Assembly (NCBI GenBank): GCA_964511535.1 | Contig: CAZEFW010000006.1 | Coordinates: forward strand, 1-64,000 | Length of the DNA stretch: 64,000 bases | From: CAZCFB01 sp964511535 | GTDB lineage: Bacteria; Myxococcota_A; Polyangia; GCA-2747355; CAZCFB01 | Direction of reading: 5' to 3' | Shown: positions 7,842-17,346 of the stretch, in pieces | Layout: each line of letters begins with the position of its first letter | Numbering within the stretch: position 1 is the first letter of the stretch | Notes under the pieces: model-generated | Database searches by the model: none | What the model saw: only the letters and a program-made list of their open reading frames with translations | Told to the model about the DNA's origin: nothing | Translations under genes and position numbers: made by a program

Positions 7842-9161
7842 TCACCGGGCCAGCCGCCACACCCTGCCGTCCTTGGGATCGTTGGGCTTGTCGAAGGTGG
7901 TGAAGTAGAGCGCCTTGGCGTCCAGGGTCAGGCCAAAGGGCTGGGACAGGCCGCCGGCCAGCACCTTCGGCGCCGAGCCGTTGATGTCCCCCTTCATCAC
8001 CTGCCCCGACTTCAGGTTCGTCCAGTAGAGCGTGGAGCCAGAGGCGGCGAGGAAGGAGGGCTTGCCCTGGCTGGCCGCCAGCACCGTGGGCGCGCCGCCC
8101 GCCTTGGGCAGGGCCATCACCTTGCCGGAGTCCACCGCGTCGGTCCAGTAGATCGCCGTGGCGTCCACCACGATGGCCCGCGGGTCGGACTGATTGGTCG
8201 CCATCACCTTGGCGTTCTTGCCGTCCAGGTCGGCCCGCCCGATGGTGCCAGACTTGGTGGCGGTCCAGTAGACATGCTTGCCGTCCACCGCCGTGGCCCA
8301 GGGCGAGGCCTGCTTCGCCACCAGCTGCTGGGCCGGCGCGCTGCCGTCCTTCTTGACGCGCCAGATGCCGCCGCCATCGGAGAAGTCCGCCCAGTACACA
8401 TGGGTGGCGTCAACGGAGATGCCGCTGGGCGAGCCCGTGGCCACGGCGAGGCTCTCCACCTTGATGTTGGTCTTTGAAGAGCGCAGCACCTTCTTGTCGC
8501 CGCTGTTGATCCAGTAGAGCATGGTGCCGTCGGTGGCGAGGCTGCGCGGCCCGGACAGGCCGGTGATGATCACCTTGGTCTTGCCGCCTGCCGCCAGCAC
8601 CGAGGCCATGGCGCCGGCGTCGGTGTTGGTCCAGTAGACGGTGGTCTTGTCCACCACGATGCCGAAGGGATCGCGGGCCGCGGCGATGTTCACCGGCGCG
8701 CACATGCCCTTGGCGCAGGCGCCCCCCAGGCAGTCATGCCCGCACTTGCCGCAGTTCTTCTTGTCCGTGGCGGTGTTGACCTTGTTGTCGCACTTGCCGC
8801 AGTGGTTCGGGTTGACGGTGATGTTCACGCACTTGCCATCGCAGCAGAGGTTTGAGGAGCCCTTGCAGGTGGCGCCGTTGTCCACCTTGCCGTCGCAGTC
8901 GTTGTCCTTGCCGTCGCAGACCTCCTTTGTCTTGACGCACCAGCTGTCCCGCGGGCCGAGGTCCTGCGGCCCGCCCCGGTCAGGGGCCTTGCTGGCGTCG
9001 CCGGGAGGGTAAAGGCCATCGCGAGGGGCGGGCCTGAGCCGGGGGCCGCCGGTGTCGAAGCTGCAGCCAGAGATGCCCACCATGGCGATCCCCACCATGG
9101 CACACAGGGTGAGGGCGGCGACGGCGCAGCAGCGGAGGGCGGGGGGCGTGGGCGGGCGCAT
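7842..9161 (-). CDS. Lipoprotein with MopE-like Cys motif and YWTD-type propeller
   Basis: A 439-aa lipoprotein. The ATG used has GGAGCG nine bases upstream; the reading frame stays open far further upstream but that part overlaps the divergent OmpA gene. The signal ends in the lipobox GISGC (Cys33). Residues about 75-150 are Cys-rich: EVCDGKDNDCDGKVDNG is the putative metal-binding motif seen in MopE-like proteins, followed by NHCGKCDNKV and KNCGKCGHDC. Residues 155-435 contain six or more blades with VYWTNTD, LYWINSG, VYWADFSDGG, VYWTATKSG, IYWTDAVDSG and LYWTNLKSG, a YWTD/DUF5050-like beta-propeller. Likely displayed on the cell surface; ligand unknown. Confidence 0.8.
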   Translation of the reverse strand: MRPPTPPALRCCAVAALTLCAMVGIAMVGISGCSFDTGGPRLRPAPRDGLYPPGDASKAPDRGGPQDLGPRDSWCVKTKEVCDGKDNDCDGKVDNGATCKGSSNLCCDGKCVNITVNPNHCGKCDNKVNTATDKKNCGKCGHDCLGGACAKGMCAPVNIAAARDPFGIVVDKTTVYWTNTDAGAMASVLAAGGKTKVIITGLSGPRSLATDGTMLYWINSGDKKVLRSSKTNIKVESLAVATGSPSGISVDATHVYWADFSDGGGIWRVKKDGSAPAQQLVAKQASPWATAVDGKHVYWTATKSGTIGRADLDGKNAKVMATNQSDPRAIVVDATAIYWTDAVDSGKVMALPKAGGAPTVLAASQGKPSFLAASGSTLYWTNLKSGQVMKGDINGSAPKVLAGGLSQPFGLTLDAKALYFTTFDKPNDPKDGRVWRLAR

Positions 9162-9278
9162 GGCTCGACGCTCCATGTTACACCACCAGGCCGCGTACCA
9201 AATAAACACTGTCACCCGCGCGTCTGTCTGAAATATCCTTCCAGTGCGTCCACGTGACCCGCAGCTCGAGGAGCAGCC

Positions 9279-10316
9279 ATGACCAAGAACCCAGCCCTGC
9301 CCACCCTCGCCGCGCTCGCCGCGCTCGCCTGGAGCGGCGCCGCATTCGCCGAGGGTGTGCCCATCGAGATCGACTTCCGCAGCAAACTCACCGTGGGCAA
9401 GGAGCGCCCCTGCATGGTGCTCACGGCCAAGGCGAGCATGCGCAACCTGAAGGTCACGGTCTCGCGGGACGGCATGCGCAAGAAGCTGACGGTGGGGCGC
9501 CTGGCGGAGGGCACCAAGAAGCGCTTCTGCTGGAAGGAGAAGCCGGGCATCTACCAGTACATCGTCAACATGAGCTGCAAGGTGGCAGGCCAGAAGCGCA
9601 ACAGCTCCGCGGAGCTGGAGCTGAGCTACCTGCCGCCGCTGAAGATGCACCTGACCAAGGACCGCATCGACATCCTGAAGCGGACCCTGTCGCTGCAGAT
9701 CAACCACCCCGCGGACAAGGTGGAGATCGTCATCCGGGGCAGGGGCGGCAAGGTGCTGCTGCAGACCGCCGAGACCTATGACGGCGCCGCGCCGGGGACG
9801 TCCCTGGGCATCACCTGGGACGAGTTCGAGGGCGAGATCGTGCGCATGGACATCAAGGCCTACGACACTGACGGCGCGTGGGTCGGCATGGCGGTCACCC
9901 CCTGGATCATCACCATCCCCCACGAGGACGTGGAGTTCGAGACCGACAAGTGGGCCATCCGCGACACCGAGGCGCCCAAGCTGGACGCGGCCATCAAGCA
10001 GCTGCACAAGGCGCTCAAGGACACGCCCTCCGACTTCACGGTGACGTGCTACGTCAGCGGCCACACCGACACCGTGGGCGGCAAGGCGCACAACCGGACG
10101 CTGTCCACCAACCGCGCCATGGCCATCGCGCGCTACTTCCGCAAGAAGGGGGTCAAGATCCCGATCATGTACCGGGGCTACGGCGAGGAGGCGCTCAGCG
10201 TGCGCACCGCGGACAACGTGGACGAGCCGAAGAACCGCCGCGCGCTGTACATGCTGGGCAATCAGCCGCCGGTCATCGCCAGGGTTAGTTGGGGGGGGTG
10301 GAAGGCAGTGAGGTAG
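9279..10316 (+). CDS. OmpA-family peptidoglycan-associated protein
   Basis: A 345-aa exported protein. A signal peptide (cleavage likely after AAFA, residue 24) is followed by two Ig-like beta regions (30-110 and 115-205) and a C-terminal OmpA domain (about 217-330) with FETDKWAI, VSGHTDTVGGKAHNRTLSTNRA and the diaminopimelate-binding NRRA motif. GAGGAGC precedes the ATG. It is not a beta-barrel OmpA, so it probably tethers periplasmic or envelope material to peptidoglycan. It is divergent from the propeller lipoprotein. The partner of the N-terminal domains is unknown. Confidence 0.85.
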   Translation: MTKNPALPTLAALAALAWSGAAFAEGVPIEIDFRSKLTVGKERPCMVLTAKASMRNLKVTVSRDGMRKKLTVGRLAEGTKKRFCWKEKPGIYQYIVNMSCKVAGQKRNSSAELELSYLPPLKMHLTKDRIDILKRTLSLQINHPADKVEIVIRGRGGKVLLQTAETYDGAAPGTSLGITWDEFEGEIVRMDIKAYDTDGAWVGMAVTPWIITIPHEDVEFETDKWAIRDTEAPKLDAAIKQLHKALKDTPSDFTVTCYVSGHTDTVGGKAHNRTLSTNRAMAIARYFRKKGVKIPIMYRGYGEEALSVRTADNVDEPKNRRALYMLGNQPPVIARVSWGGWKAVR

Positions 10317-10454
10317 CCCGCCCCTTCATCGCGGAGCCTTCTGAAGGAAGGCGAGCAAGGCGGGCTCCGCCGGAGGCGCGACGAGCAAGCGCAGTTGTCA
10401 GTGGTCGTGGGGCGAGGGGTGGTTGCGAGACTCTTGTTCTGAGGAATACTAAAA

Positions 10455-10489
10455 TGTCAAGTGTAGGGGTCTGACCCCGCTACTTGACA
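10455..10489. repeat. TGTCAAGTGTAGGGGTC palindromic element, copy 1
   Basis: Arms TGTCAAGT/ACTTGACA enclose GGGGTC-T-GACCCC. A second, better conserved copy is at 45211-45249. The element lies 12 bp beyond the stop of the 51-aa gene, where it may act as a 3' hairpin. GGGGTC-T-GACCCC palindromes of this kind occur as REP-like dispersed repeats in many genomes. Confidence 0.8.
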
Positions 10490-10500
10490 CTTTATGGCGC

Positions 10501-10656
10501 TCAGCTCTTCCAGCCTCGCTTCGAGCCGGACTTCTCCGACTTCTCAGCCGCCGGCGTATCCAGACTCTCGGCGTCGGCCGGCCCGCTCTGCAACGCCACC
10601 AGGGTGAAGCCCGCCAGGGCCACGAGGACTGCCATCAGTACGATCAGCTTCTTCAT
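10501..10656 (-). CDS. 51-aa exported or membrane small protein
   Basis: A small gene with strong expression signals. AAGGAG lies six bases before the ATG, and a sigma-54 promoter places transcription start 17 nt upstream. The product begins MKKLIVLMAVLVALAGFTLVAL, a Lys-Lys start and a single long hydrophobic segment (residues 4-22), either a signal peptide or a membrane anchor. The remainder (about residues 23-51, SGPADAESLDTPAAEKSEK...KRGWKS) is polar and lysine/serine-rich. I recognise no family. It sits next to the orphan histidine kinase, as does the 103-aa histidine-rich lipoprotein, which has the same promoter layout; a shared regulon is inference. Confidence 0.75.
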   Translation of the reverse strand: MKKLIVLMAVLVALAGFTLVALQSGPADAESLDTPAAEKSEKSGSKRGWKS

Positions 10657-10683
10657 GTGCGACTCCTTCCTGCACCTGTTACG

Positions 10684-10699
10684 TGCAGATGCCGTGCCA
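10684..10699 (-). promoter_or_regulatory. Sigma-54 promoter of the 51-aa gene
   Basis: Minus-strand TGGCACGGCATCTGCA: exact TGGCACG box, correct spacing, and CTGCA in place of TTGCA (one mismatch). The predicted start is near 10673, leaving a 17-nt leader that just includes the AAGGAG ribosome site. Confidence 0.75.
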
Positions 10700-10801
10700 T
10701 CCTTCCGCGAGCGGCCCCCGCTTCTACAACTGACGAGGATTCAAGGAGTTCTGTTCATTGCCGTCGCGCCGTGCCGTCGCCTGTTGTGACGAATTGGACC
10801 A

Positions 10802-10816
10802 CGGGACACAGTCCCG
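10802..10816. terminator. Small hairpin downstream of the histidine kinase
   Basis: CGGGAC-ACA-GTCCCG, a perfect 6-bp stem 25 bp past the histidine-kinase stop. There is no T tract on the minus strand, so intrinsic termination is doubtful. Confidence 0.3.
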
Positions 10817-10840
10817 AGTGACAAAATGGCAACGAACGGG

Positions 10841-13018
10841 TCAGGCCTGCTCGGGCGGGGCGGCCGGGATCTGCAGGGTGAACCGGGTCTGCCCCGGCTC
10901 CGACGCCACCTGGATCTCGCCGCCGTGGCGCTCCACGATGCCGTGGGTGATGCTCAGCCCGAGACCCGTGCCAGCGCCCACCTCCTTGGTGGTGAAGAAC
11001 GGGTCGAAGATGCGCGGCAGGACATCGTCCGGGATGCCCGGGCCGTTGTCCTGCACCTCCAGCTCCACCCCGCCGGACCGGGCCCGGGTGCGCACCGTCA
11101 GGCAGGGCGAGTCCACCCCCTCCAGCGCCTGGGCTGCGTTGGACATCAGGTTCAGCACGGCCTGGTTCAGCTGACCACGGTAGGCGGTCAGCTTGCCATC
11201 GAAGCTGTACTCGCGCTCCACCGCCACGCCCCGAAGCTGGTGAGCCAGCAGGGCGAGGCTCTCGTCCAGGTCGGCGTGCAGGTCCACCTCCGCCGGAATC
11301 TCTCCGTCGGTGCGGGCGTAGTTGCGCAGCGCCCCGACGATGCGCTGGGTGCGCTCCACGCCCGAACGGATCACGCGCAGCATCTCCAGCGCGTCCTGCC
11401 GGGCGTCGGTCTCGGCGCCCTCGGCCTCGGCCAGCTCGCGCACCGTCTCGCCCAGGGGGCCCACCGTGTTGACCACCGCGTTGATCGGGTTGTTGATCTC
11501 GTGAGCGATGCCGGCCACGAGCTGGCCCACCGAGGCCATCTTCTCCGAGCGCACCAGCTGCGCCTGGGCCTCCTTGAGCGCGTCGATGGCCTGCACCAGC
11601 TCGGTGTTGGACTGCTCCAGCTCGGCGGTGCGCAGCTGCACCTTCTCTTCCAGCTCCTCGTTGAGCTGCTCGATGGTGCGCAGCTTTCGCAGCAGGTCCT
11701 TGCGCATCTTCTCGAAGGCGCTGGAGATGCGCGCGCTGGTGTCGAACTCGCCGTCGTGGCGCACCTCGCGGTCCAGCGATCCCCGCACCACCTCCGCCGC
11801 CCGCCGCTCCAGCGCGGCCAGGGGGCGGGTGACGTCCGCAGCGGTGAGGTACACCACGCCGAGGGAGGCCAGCAGCACCAGCAGCACCAGCACCGCCAGG
11901 CCCATGGGGTTCTGCTGCGGCAGCACGGTCCAGAACAGCGCCAGCGCCACGGTGAAGATCACCGAGCCCCCCAGGTTGAGCAGCATCTTGATCCGGATCG
12001 GCGTGGCCCGCATGCCCCGCTCCTCGGCGCCCGGTCGGGAGACCATGTGGGTGACCACGGGCCGCAGCTCGGCTCGGCTCCAGATCATCTCGTAGACGCC
12101 CGCGCCCACGGCCACGATGAGCAGGGCCGTCAGCAGCAGCCAGGCTTGCCCAGGGTCGAGCCCCAGCAGCGGTCGGGCCATCAACATCAGGGCCGCGCCC
12201 ATGGCCCCCATGAACCCTATCTTGGTCAGGGCCAGCAGGTAGGGCAGGCGGTGCGTCCGCGCCACAGACTCCAGCAGCTGCCTGGGGCGCGGCTCCTCGC
12301 CGCGGCTGGCCCCGCGGAGGTACGCCTCCAGCGGCCTGGTCTGCGTGGGCAGCACCACGAAGTACCAGCCAGCCCCCAGCAACAGGCAGGGCCAGCTCAG
12401 GTACGCCTCCATGGCCAGGATCTGGCTCGCCGACAGGGGGACGAACAGGTTGACCAGCAGCGCCAGCAGTATGCCCGCGGCCACGCCGAGCAGCAGGCCC
12501 ACCTCCGCCAACCTGTTGCGCAAGCTGTCAGCCTGGAACGTCAGCGGCGGCGGCAGCAGGTCAGCGCTGGCCAAAAACCGCCGCAGGGCGCGCTGCCACA
12601 GGGCGTAGCGCGCCAGCCCGACGCACAGCGGGTGAAGCAGGCAGACCGCCACCATGGCCACCACCGTCTGGAGCCCTGGCGAACCTGCCCGCGTCAGCTG
12701 CTCGACCATCAACACCGCCAGCAGGCCCCAGCACCCGAGCCGCGCCAGCAGGGCGCGAGCCGGCAGGGCCCGCCCGCGCCGGTACACCTCCTGCTCGCCG
12801 GCTCCTGCCGGACCGGACAGCAGCGGCCTCATCCATCGCAGCACCATGGCGCACCAGACCAGCAGCAGGCCGGCCGCCCAGGGCAGCAGGGACAGCGGCG
12901 CCACCGCCACCCCTGGCAGGTGCAAGGGCGCGGACACCAACGCTGCCTCCAGCGCGGTCAGGAGCAGCTCGAGGCCGCCCAGGGTGAGCAGAATCCTGGT
13001 CCTGGGAATGGTTGGCAT
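10841..13018 (-). CDS. Orphan transmembrane sensor histidine kinase
   Basis: A 725-aa membrane histidine kinase. It has several hydrophobic segments in the first ~370 residues, a HAMP-like stretch (RPLAALERRAAEVVRG), a coiled coil (EQLNEELEEKVQLRTAELEQSN), and a HisKA box ASVGQLVAGIAHEINNPINAV with the phospho-acceptor His near residue 505. The HATPase_c domain is complete: N-box NLMSNAAQAL, G1 DNGPGIP, F-box DPFFTTK and G2 GTGLGLSI. The HEINNP form resembles the NtrB/ZraS-like class that often partners sigma-54 activators. No response regulator is adjacent. The start at 13018 gives a clean N-terminal hydrophobic segment; an in-frame start at 13090 would add 24 residues. Flanked by two sigma-54-driven small genes. 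Confidence 0.9.
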   Translation of the reverse strand: MPTIPRTRILLTLGGLELLLTALEAALVSAPLHLPGVAVAPLSLLPWAAGLLLVWCAMVLRWMRPLLSGPAGAGEQEVYRRGRALPARALLARLGCWGLLAVLMVEQLTRAGSPGLQTVVAMVAVCLLHPLCVGLARYALWQRALRRFLASADLLPPPLTFQADSLRNRLAEVGLLLGVAAGILLALLVNLFVPLSASQILAMEAYLSWPCLLLGAGWYFVVLPTQTRPLEAYLRGASRGEEPRPRQLLESVARTHRLPYLLALTKIGFMGAMGAALMLMARPLLGLDPGQAWLLLTALLIVAVGAGVYEMIWSRAELRPVVTHMVSRPGAEERGMRATPIRIKMLLNLGGSVIFTVALALFWTVLPQQNPMGLAVLVLLVLLASLGVVYLTAADVTRPLAALERRAAEVVRGSLDREVRHDGEFDTSARISSAFEKMRKDLLRKLRTIEQLNEELEEKVQLRTAELEQSNTELVQAIDALKEAQAQLVRSEKMASVGQLVAGIAHEINNPINAVVNTVGPLGETVRELAEAEGAETDARQDALEMLRVIRSGVERTQRIVGALRNYARTDGEIPAEVDLHADLDESLALLAHQLRGVAVEREYSFDGKLTAYRGQLNQAVLNLMSNAAQALEGVDSPCLTVRTRARSGGVELEVQDNGPGIPDDVLPRIFDPFFTTKEVGAGTGLGLSITHGIVERHGGEIQVASEPGQTRFTLQIPAAPPEQA

Positions 13019-13166
13019 GGATCCAGCCCGATCATACCCCCGAGGTGCCCTGCCGGTGAAATTAGCTTCACGGTGTGGCAATAAATTCACGCCCGCCGTT
13101 GGGCGAAGCCAACCGGTGGTTTTTCCAACCCGCCGAAATTAAAAAGCTCCGCTCCTGCAAGGATCC

Positions 13167-13182
13167 TGGCCCGGCCCTTGCT
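13167..13182 (+). promoter_or_regulatory. Sigma-54 promoter of the His-rich lipoprotein
   Basis: TGGCCCGGCCCTTGCT matches TGGCACR-N4-TTGCW with one mismatch (C for A) and exact GG-N10-GC spacing. Predicted start near 13193 gives a 17-nt leader carrying AAGGAGGTG, the same geometry as the promoter of the 51-aa gene. Confidence 0.75.
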
Positions 13183-13209
13183 CTATTGGCCAGCGCAAGG
13201 AGGTGACGC

Positions 13210-13521
13210 ATGACAAGAACCGCTCAGATGATGCTCCTGGCCCTCGCCGTGATGGGTCTTGTAGTTCTCCCCGGCTGCGCGCCGCGCATGATGCGCCACA
13301 TCGGCAGGGCCGCGGTTGCAGGCGCCGTGGTCACCGGCGCTGTGGCGGCCACTGCCATCGCAGTGCACCACGCACATCACCACACCGCCCGTTGTGGCCA
13401 CCACCGCCACTGGCGCCAGGGCCGCTGGGTCTATGAGTACGACGGACATTACGAGTACTACGACCACCACCACGGCCGGTGGTACCGCTACCGCGCGCAC
13501 CACCACCATCACCACCACTAG
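13210..13521 (+). CDS. Histidine-rich small lipoprotein with natural poly-His tail
   Basis: A 103-aa protein with an ideal ribosome site (AAGGAGGTG). The signal peptide ends in a lipobox-like VLPGC (Cys23). The mature part has a small Ala/Val hydrophobic patch (residues 33-50) and then a very His/Tyr/Arg-rich region: HHAHHHTARCGHHRHW, YDGHYEYYDHHHGRWY, ending in seven consecutive histidines at the C-terminus. It resembles short periplasmic metal-buffering or metal-resistance proteins, but no catalytic domain is visible. Metal binding (Ni, Zn, Cu) is likely from composition alone. Sigma-54 control is suggested by the promoter upstream. Its stop lies only eight bases from the convergent amrB stop. 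Confidence 0.75.
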   Translation: MTRTAQMMLLALAVMGLVVLPGCAPRMMRHIGRAAVAGAVVTGAVAATAIAVHHAHHHTARCGHHRHWRQGRWVYEYDGHYEYYDHHHGRWYRYRAHHHHHHH

Positions 13522-13528
13522 GCCTGGA

Positions 13529-14380
13529 TCAGAACACCACCGAGGCGTAGCCCACCAGGCTGTCGGACGGGCGCACGTCAGAGCTCGTTGCGTAGGAGAG
13601 CAGGTGACCCTCAGTCGCGCCCAACGTCTTGCCGCACCTGATGGCCGCCGCCGCAGCGCCCGGGCAGCAGGCGTTCTGGCAGGCCAGCGCCTCGTCGATG
13701 ACCCCCTGGTCTTCCAGCGCGAGCGCCAGGTCCACCAGGCGCCGGTCGTTCTCCTCGCGCACCCACCGCTCGGCCTCGGGGCCCTGTCCCCTGGGGCTCC
13801 AGCTGTAGTTCGGGCCGTAGTGGGTCAGGTCGGTGGAGCCGAGGGCCACCACCCGCCGCTTGAGCCGCCGCGCCTCCACGGCTGCCGCCTCACCGAGGGC
13901 CAGGGCCGTGTCGCTGGCCGGCGCCTGGACCACCACGATGCGGGCGTCGGGCAGCAGGTGACGCAGCATGGGGAACTGCAGCTCGACCGTGTTATCCGGC
14001 GGGCAATCCTCCGGACCCAGGGCTGGCACGGAGCAGCGCGCGGCCATGGCGCCGGCAAGCTCGTGGTCGGTCTCGATGGTGCCCATGGGGGTCCAGATCT
14101 GGCCCCGGGCCATGACGCTGCCCTGGCTCCGGGGGCCGAGGTGCCCGCCGAACAGGACCACCGTCTGCGGGGCCTGCGCCGCCCGGCTCAGGGCGAGGAT
14201 GGTGTTGTAGGCCAGCTGACCGGAGAAGACCCAGCCGGCGTGGGGCACCAGACCGCCCACCAGCGCGTCGGGTCGGTCATGGGAGACGCACGCCGCCTCG
14301 AACTGCTGAAATTCGGCCAGGCATTCGTCTCGCTGGCCGGGGTACCAGGTGCCCGCGAAGGCGGCTCTACGAACGGTCAT
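13529..14380 (-). CDS. amrB: MEMO-family protein (AmmeMemoRadiSam system protein B)
   Basis: A 283-aa cytoplasmic protein of the MEMO1 family, related in fold to class III non-haem iron dioxygenases. Family signatures are present: FAGTWYPG at the start, GGLVPHAGWVFSGQLAYNT, LFGGHLGP, DNTVELQFPMLRHLLPDARIVVVQ and STDLTHYGPNY. His residues in PHAGW and GGH correspond to the conserved metal-site positions. In many prokaryotes it accompanies AmrA and a radical SAM protein AmrS; neither is beside it here. AGGAGG precedes the ATG. It lies 18 bp after cobO on the same strand and is probably co-transcribed. The biochemical role of the family remains unclear. Confidence 0.85.
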   Translation of the reverse strand: MTVRRAAFAGTWYPGQRDECLAEFQQFEAACVSHDRPDALVGGLVPHAGWVFSGQLAYNTILALSRAAQAPQTVVLFGGHLGPRSQGSVMARGQIWTPMGTIETDHELAGAMAARCSVPALGPEDCPPDNTVELQFPMLRHLLPDARIVVVQAPASDTALALGEAAAVEARRLKRRVVALGSTDLTHYGPNYSWSPRGQGPEAERWVREENDRRLVDLALALEDQGVIDEALACQNACCPGAAAAAIRCGKTLGATEGHLLSYATSSDVRPSDSLVGYASVVF

Positions 14381-14398
14381 GGGGGCTCCTCCTGCGGA

Positions 14399-14938
14399 TC
14401 AGTAATCGATCCCCTTGCGGGCGGTAATGCCCTGCTGGAACGGGTGCTTGATCTCTCTCATCTCGGTCACCAGGTGGGCCCGCTCGATCACCTCGGGAGC
14501 AGCGTCCCGTCCGGTGAGCACGAGGTCCACGCCGAGGGGCCGGTCCTCGATCAACAGCAGCAGGTCCTCCAGGGGCACCAGCCCGGCGTGCACGGCGTTG
14601 TTGATCTCGTCCAGGATCACCACCTCGTACCGGCCCGAGCGCATGCGGCTGCGCGCCGCGGCCATGCCCTCGGCCGCCGCCTTGCGGTGCACCTCCTCGG
14701 GCAGGTCGTCCCCGCCCATCTTGTAGAAGCCCTGGCCCGAGCGCATCAGCTCCACGTTGCCCATGCGCTCGATGGCGTCCAGCTCGCCGGAGTGCCAGGT
14801 CCCCTTGATGAACTGGATGATGCAGACCCGGTAGCCGTAGCCCACAGCGCGCAGGGCTGTCCCCAGCGCGGCGGTGGTCTTGCCCTTGCCGTTTCCGGTG
14901 AAGACGAGCACCAGCCCGTCGCCGTCTCGATCACTCAT
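14399..14938 (-). CDS. cobO: Cob(I)alamin adenosyltransferase, CobO/BtuR type
   Basis: A 179-aa enzyme that adenosylates cob(I)yrinic acid a,c-diamide or cobalamin using ATP, making adenosyl-B12. The P-loop GNGKGKTTAALG near the N-terminus, RVCIIQFIKG, the Walker-B-like EVVILDEINNAV and LVLTGRDAAPEVIE are all diagnostic of the CobA/CobO/BtuR family; length is normal. The start has AAGGAG eight bases upstream; a frame extension to 14968 lacks one. B12 use in the region fits the cobalamin-binding-type radical SAM gene at 27075, though that link is only suggestive. Confidence 0.9.
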   Translation of the reverse strand: MSDRDGDGLVLVFTGNGKGKTTAALGTALRAVGYGYRVCIIQFIKGTWHSGELDAIERMGNVELMRSGQGFYKMGGDDLPEEVHRKAAAEGMAAARSRMRSGRYEVVILDEINNAVHAGLVPLEDLLLLIEDRPLGVDLVLTGRDAAPEVIERAHLVTEMREIKHPFQQGITARKGIDY

Positions 14939-14974
14939 GAAGGAGGCTCCTTGTCCACGCAGCGCCACGAATTA

Positions 14975-15003
14975 TTGGCCGACCCGTCACGTCGAACGCT
15001 ATA
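14975..15003 (+). promoter_or_regulatory. Possible sigma-70 promoter for the kinase gene
   Basis: TTGGCC, 17 bp, GCTATA, followed by an AT-rich TATAGTATA. The latter reads TATACT on the minus strand, so the region may hold divergent promoters for cobO and the kinase. Matches are modest. Confidence 0.3.
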
Positions 15004-15107
15004 TAGTATAGGCGGGTACAGGTGGCCCGGGGAAGTGGCGCCGCAACCTGCCGTACCAGGAACACGGGCGCGCGCCGGGCGCCGCCATCGGGAGACGAAC
15101 CAGGACC

Positions 15108-17210
<2,103 letters not shown>

Positions 17211-17346
17211 ACACCCCACGCCAGGTGCGCCCTGCATGGCGCCGGCGCGCCGACCCGCACTTGACTCTTGGCGCCGAACTTTGGACTCTCGAACCTCGAC
17301 TATCGGCTCCCTGGCAGCCGCGGCGCCTCGGGAGATAGGATTGCCC

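Noticed and set aside
9212..9240. Possible sigma-54 site upstream of the YWTD lipoprotein (GC-N10-CC on plus strand)
   Set aside because: Only the spacing fits; the TTGC and TGGCAC sequences do not, and it is too far from the start codon.
9162..10091. N-terminal extension of the YWTD lipoprotein gene to 10091
   Set aside because: It would overlap the divergent OmpA gene and precede a clear ribosome site and lipoprotein signal at 9161.
10826..13084. 752-codon plus-strand frame across the histidine kinase
   Set aside because: It is antisense to complete HisKA/HATPase motifs; its own translation shows no domain.
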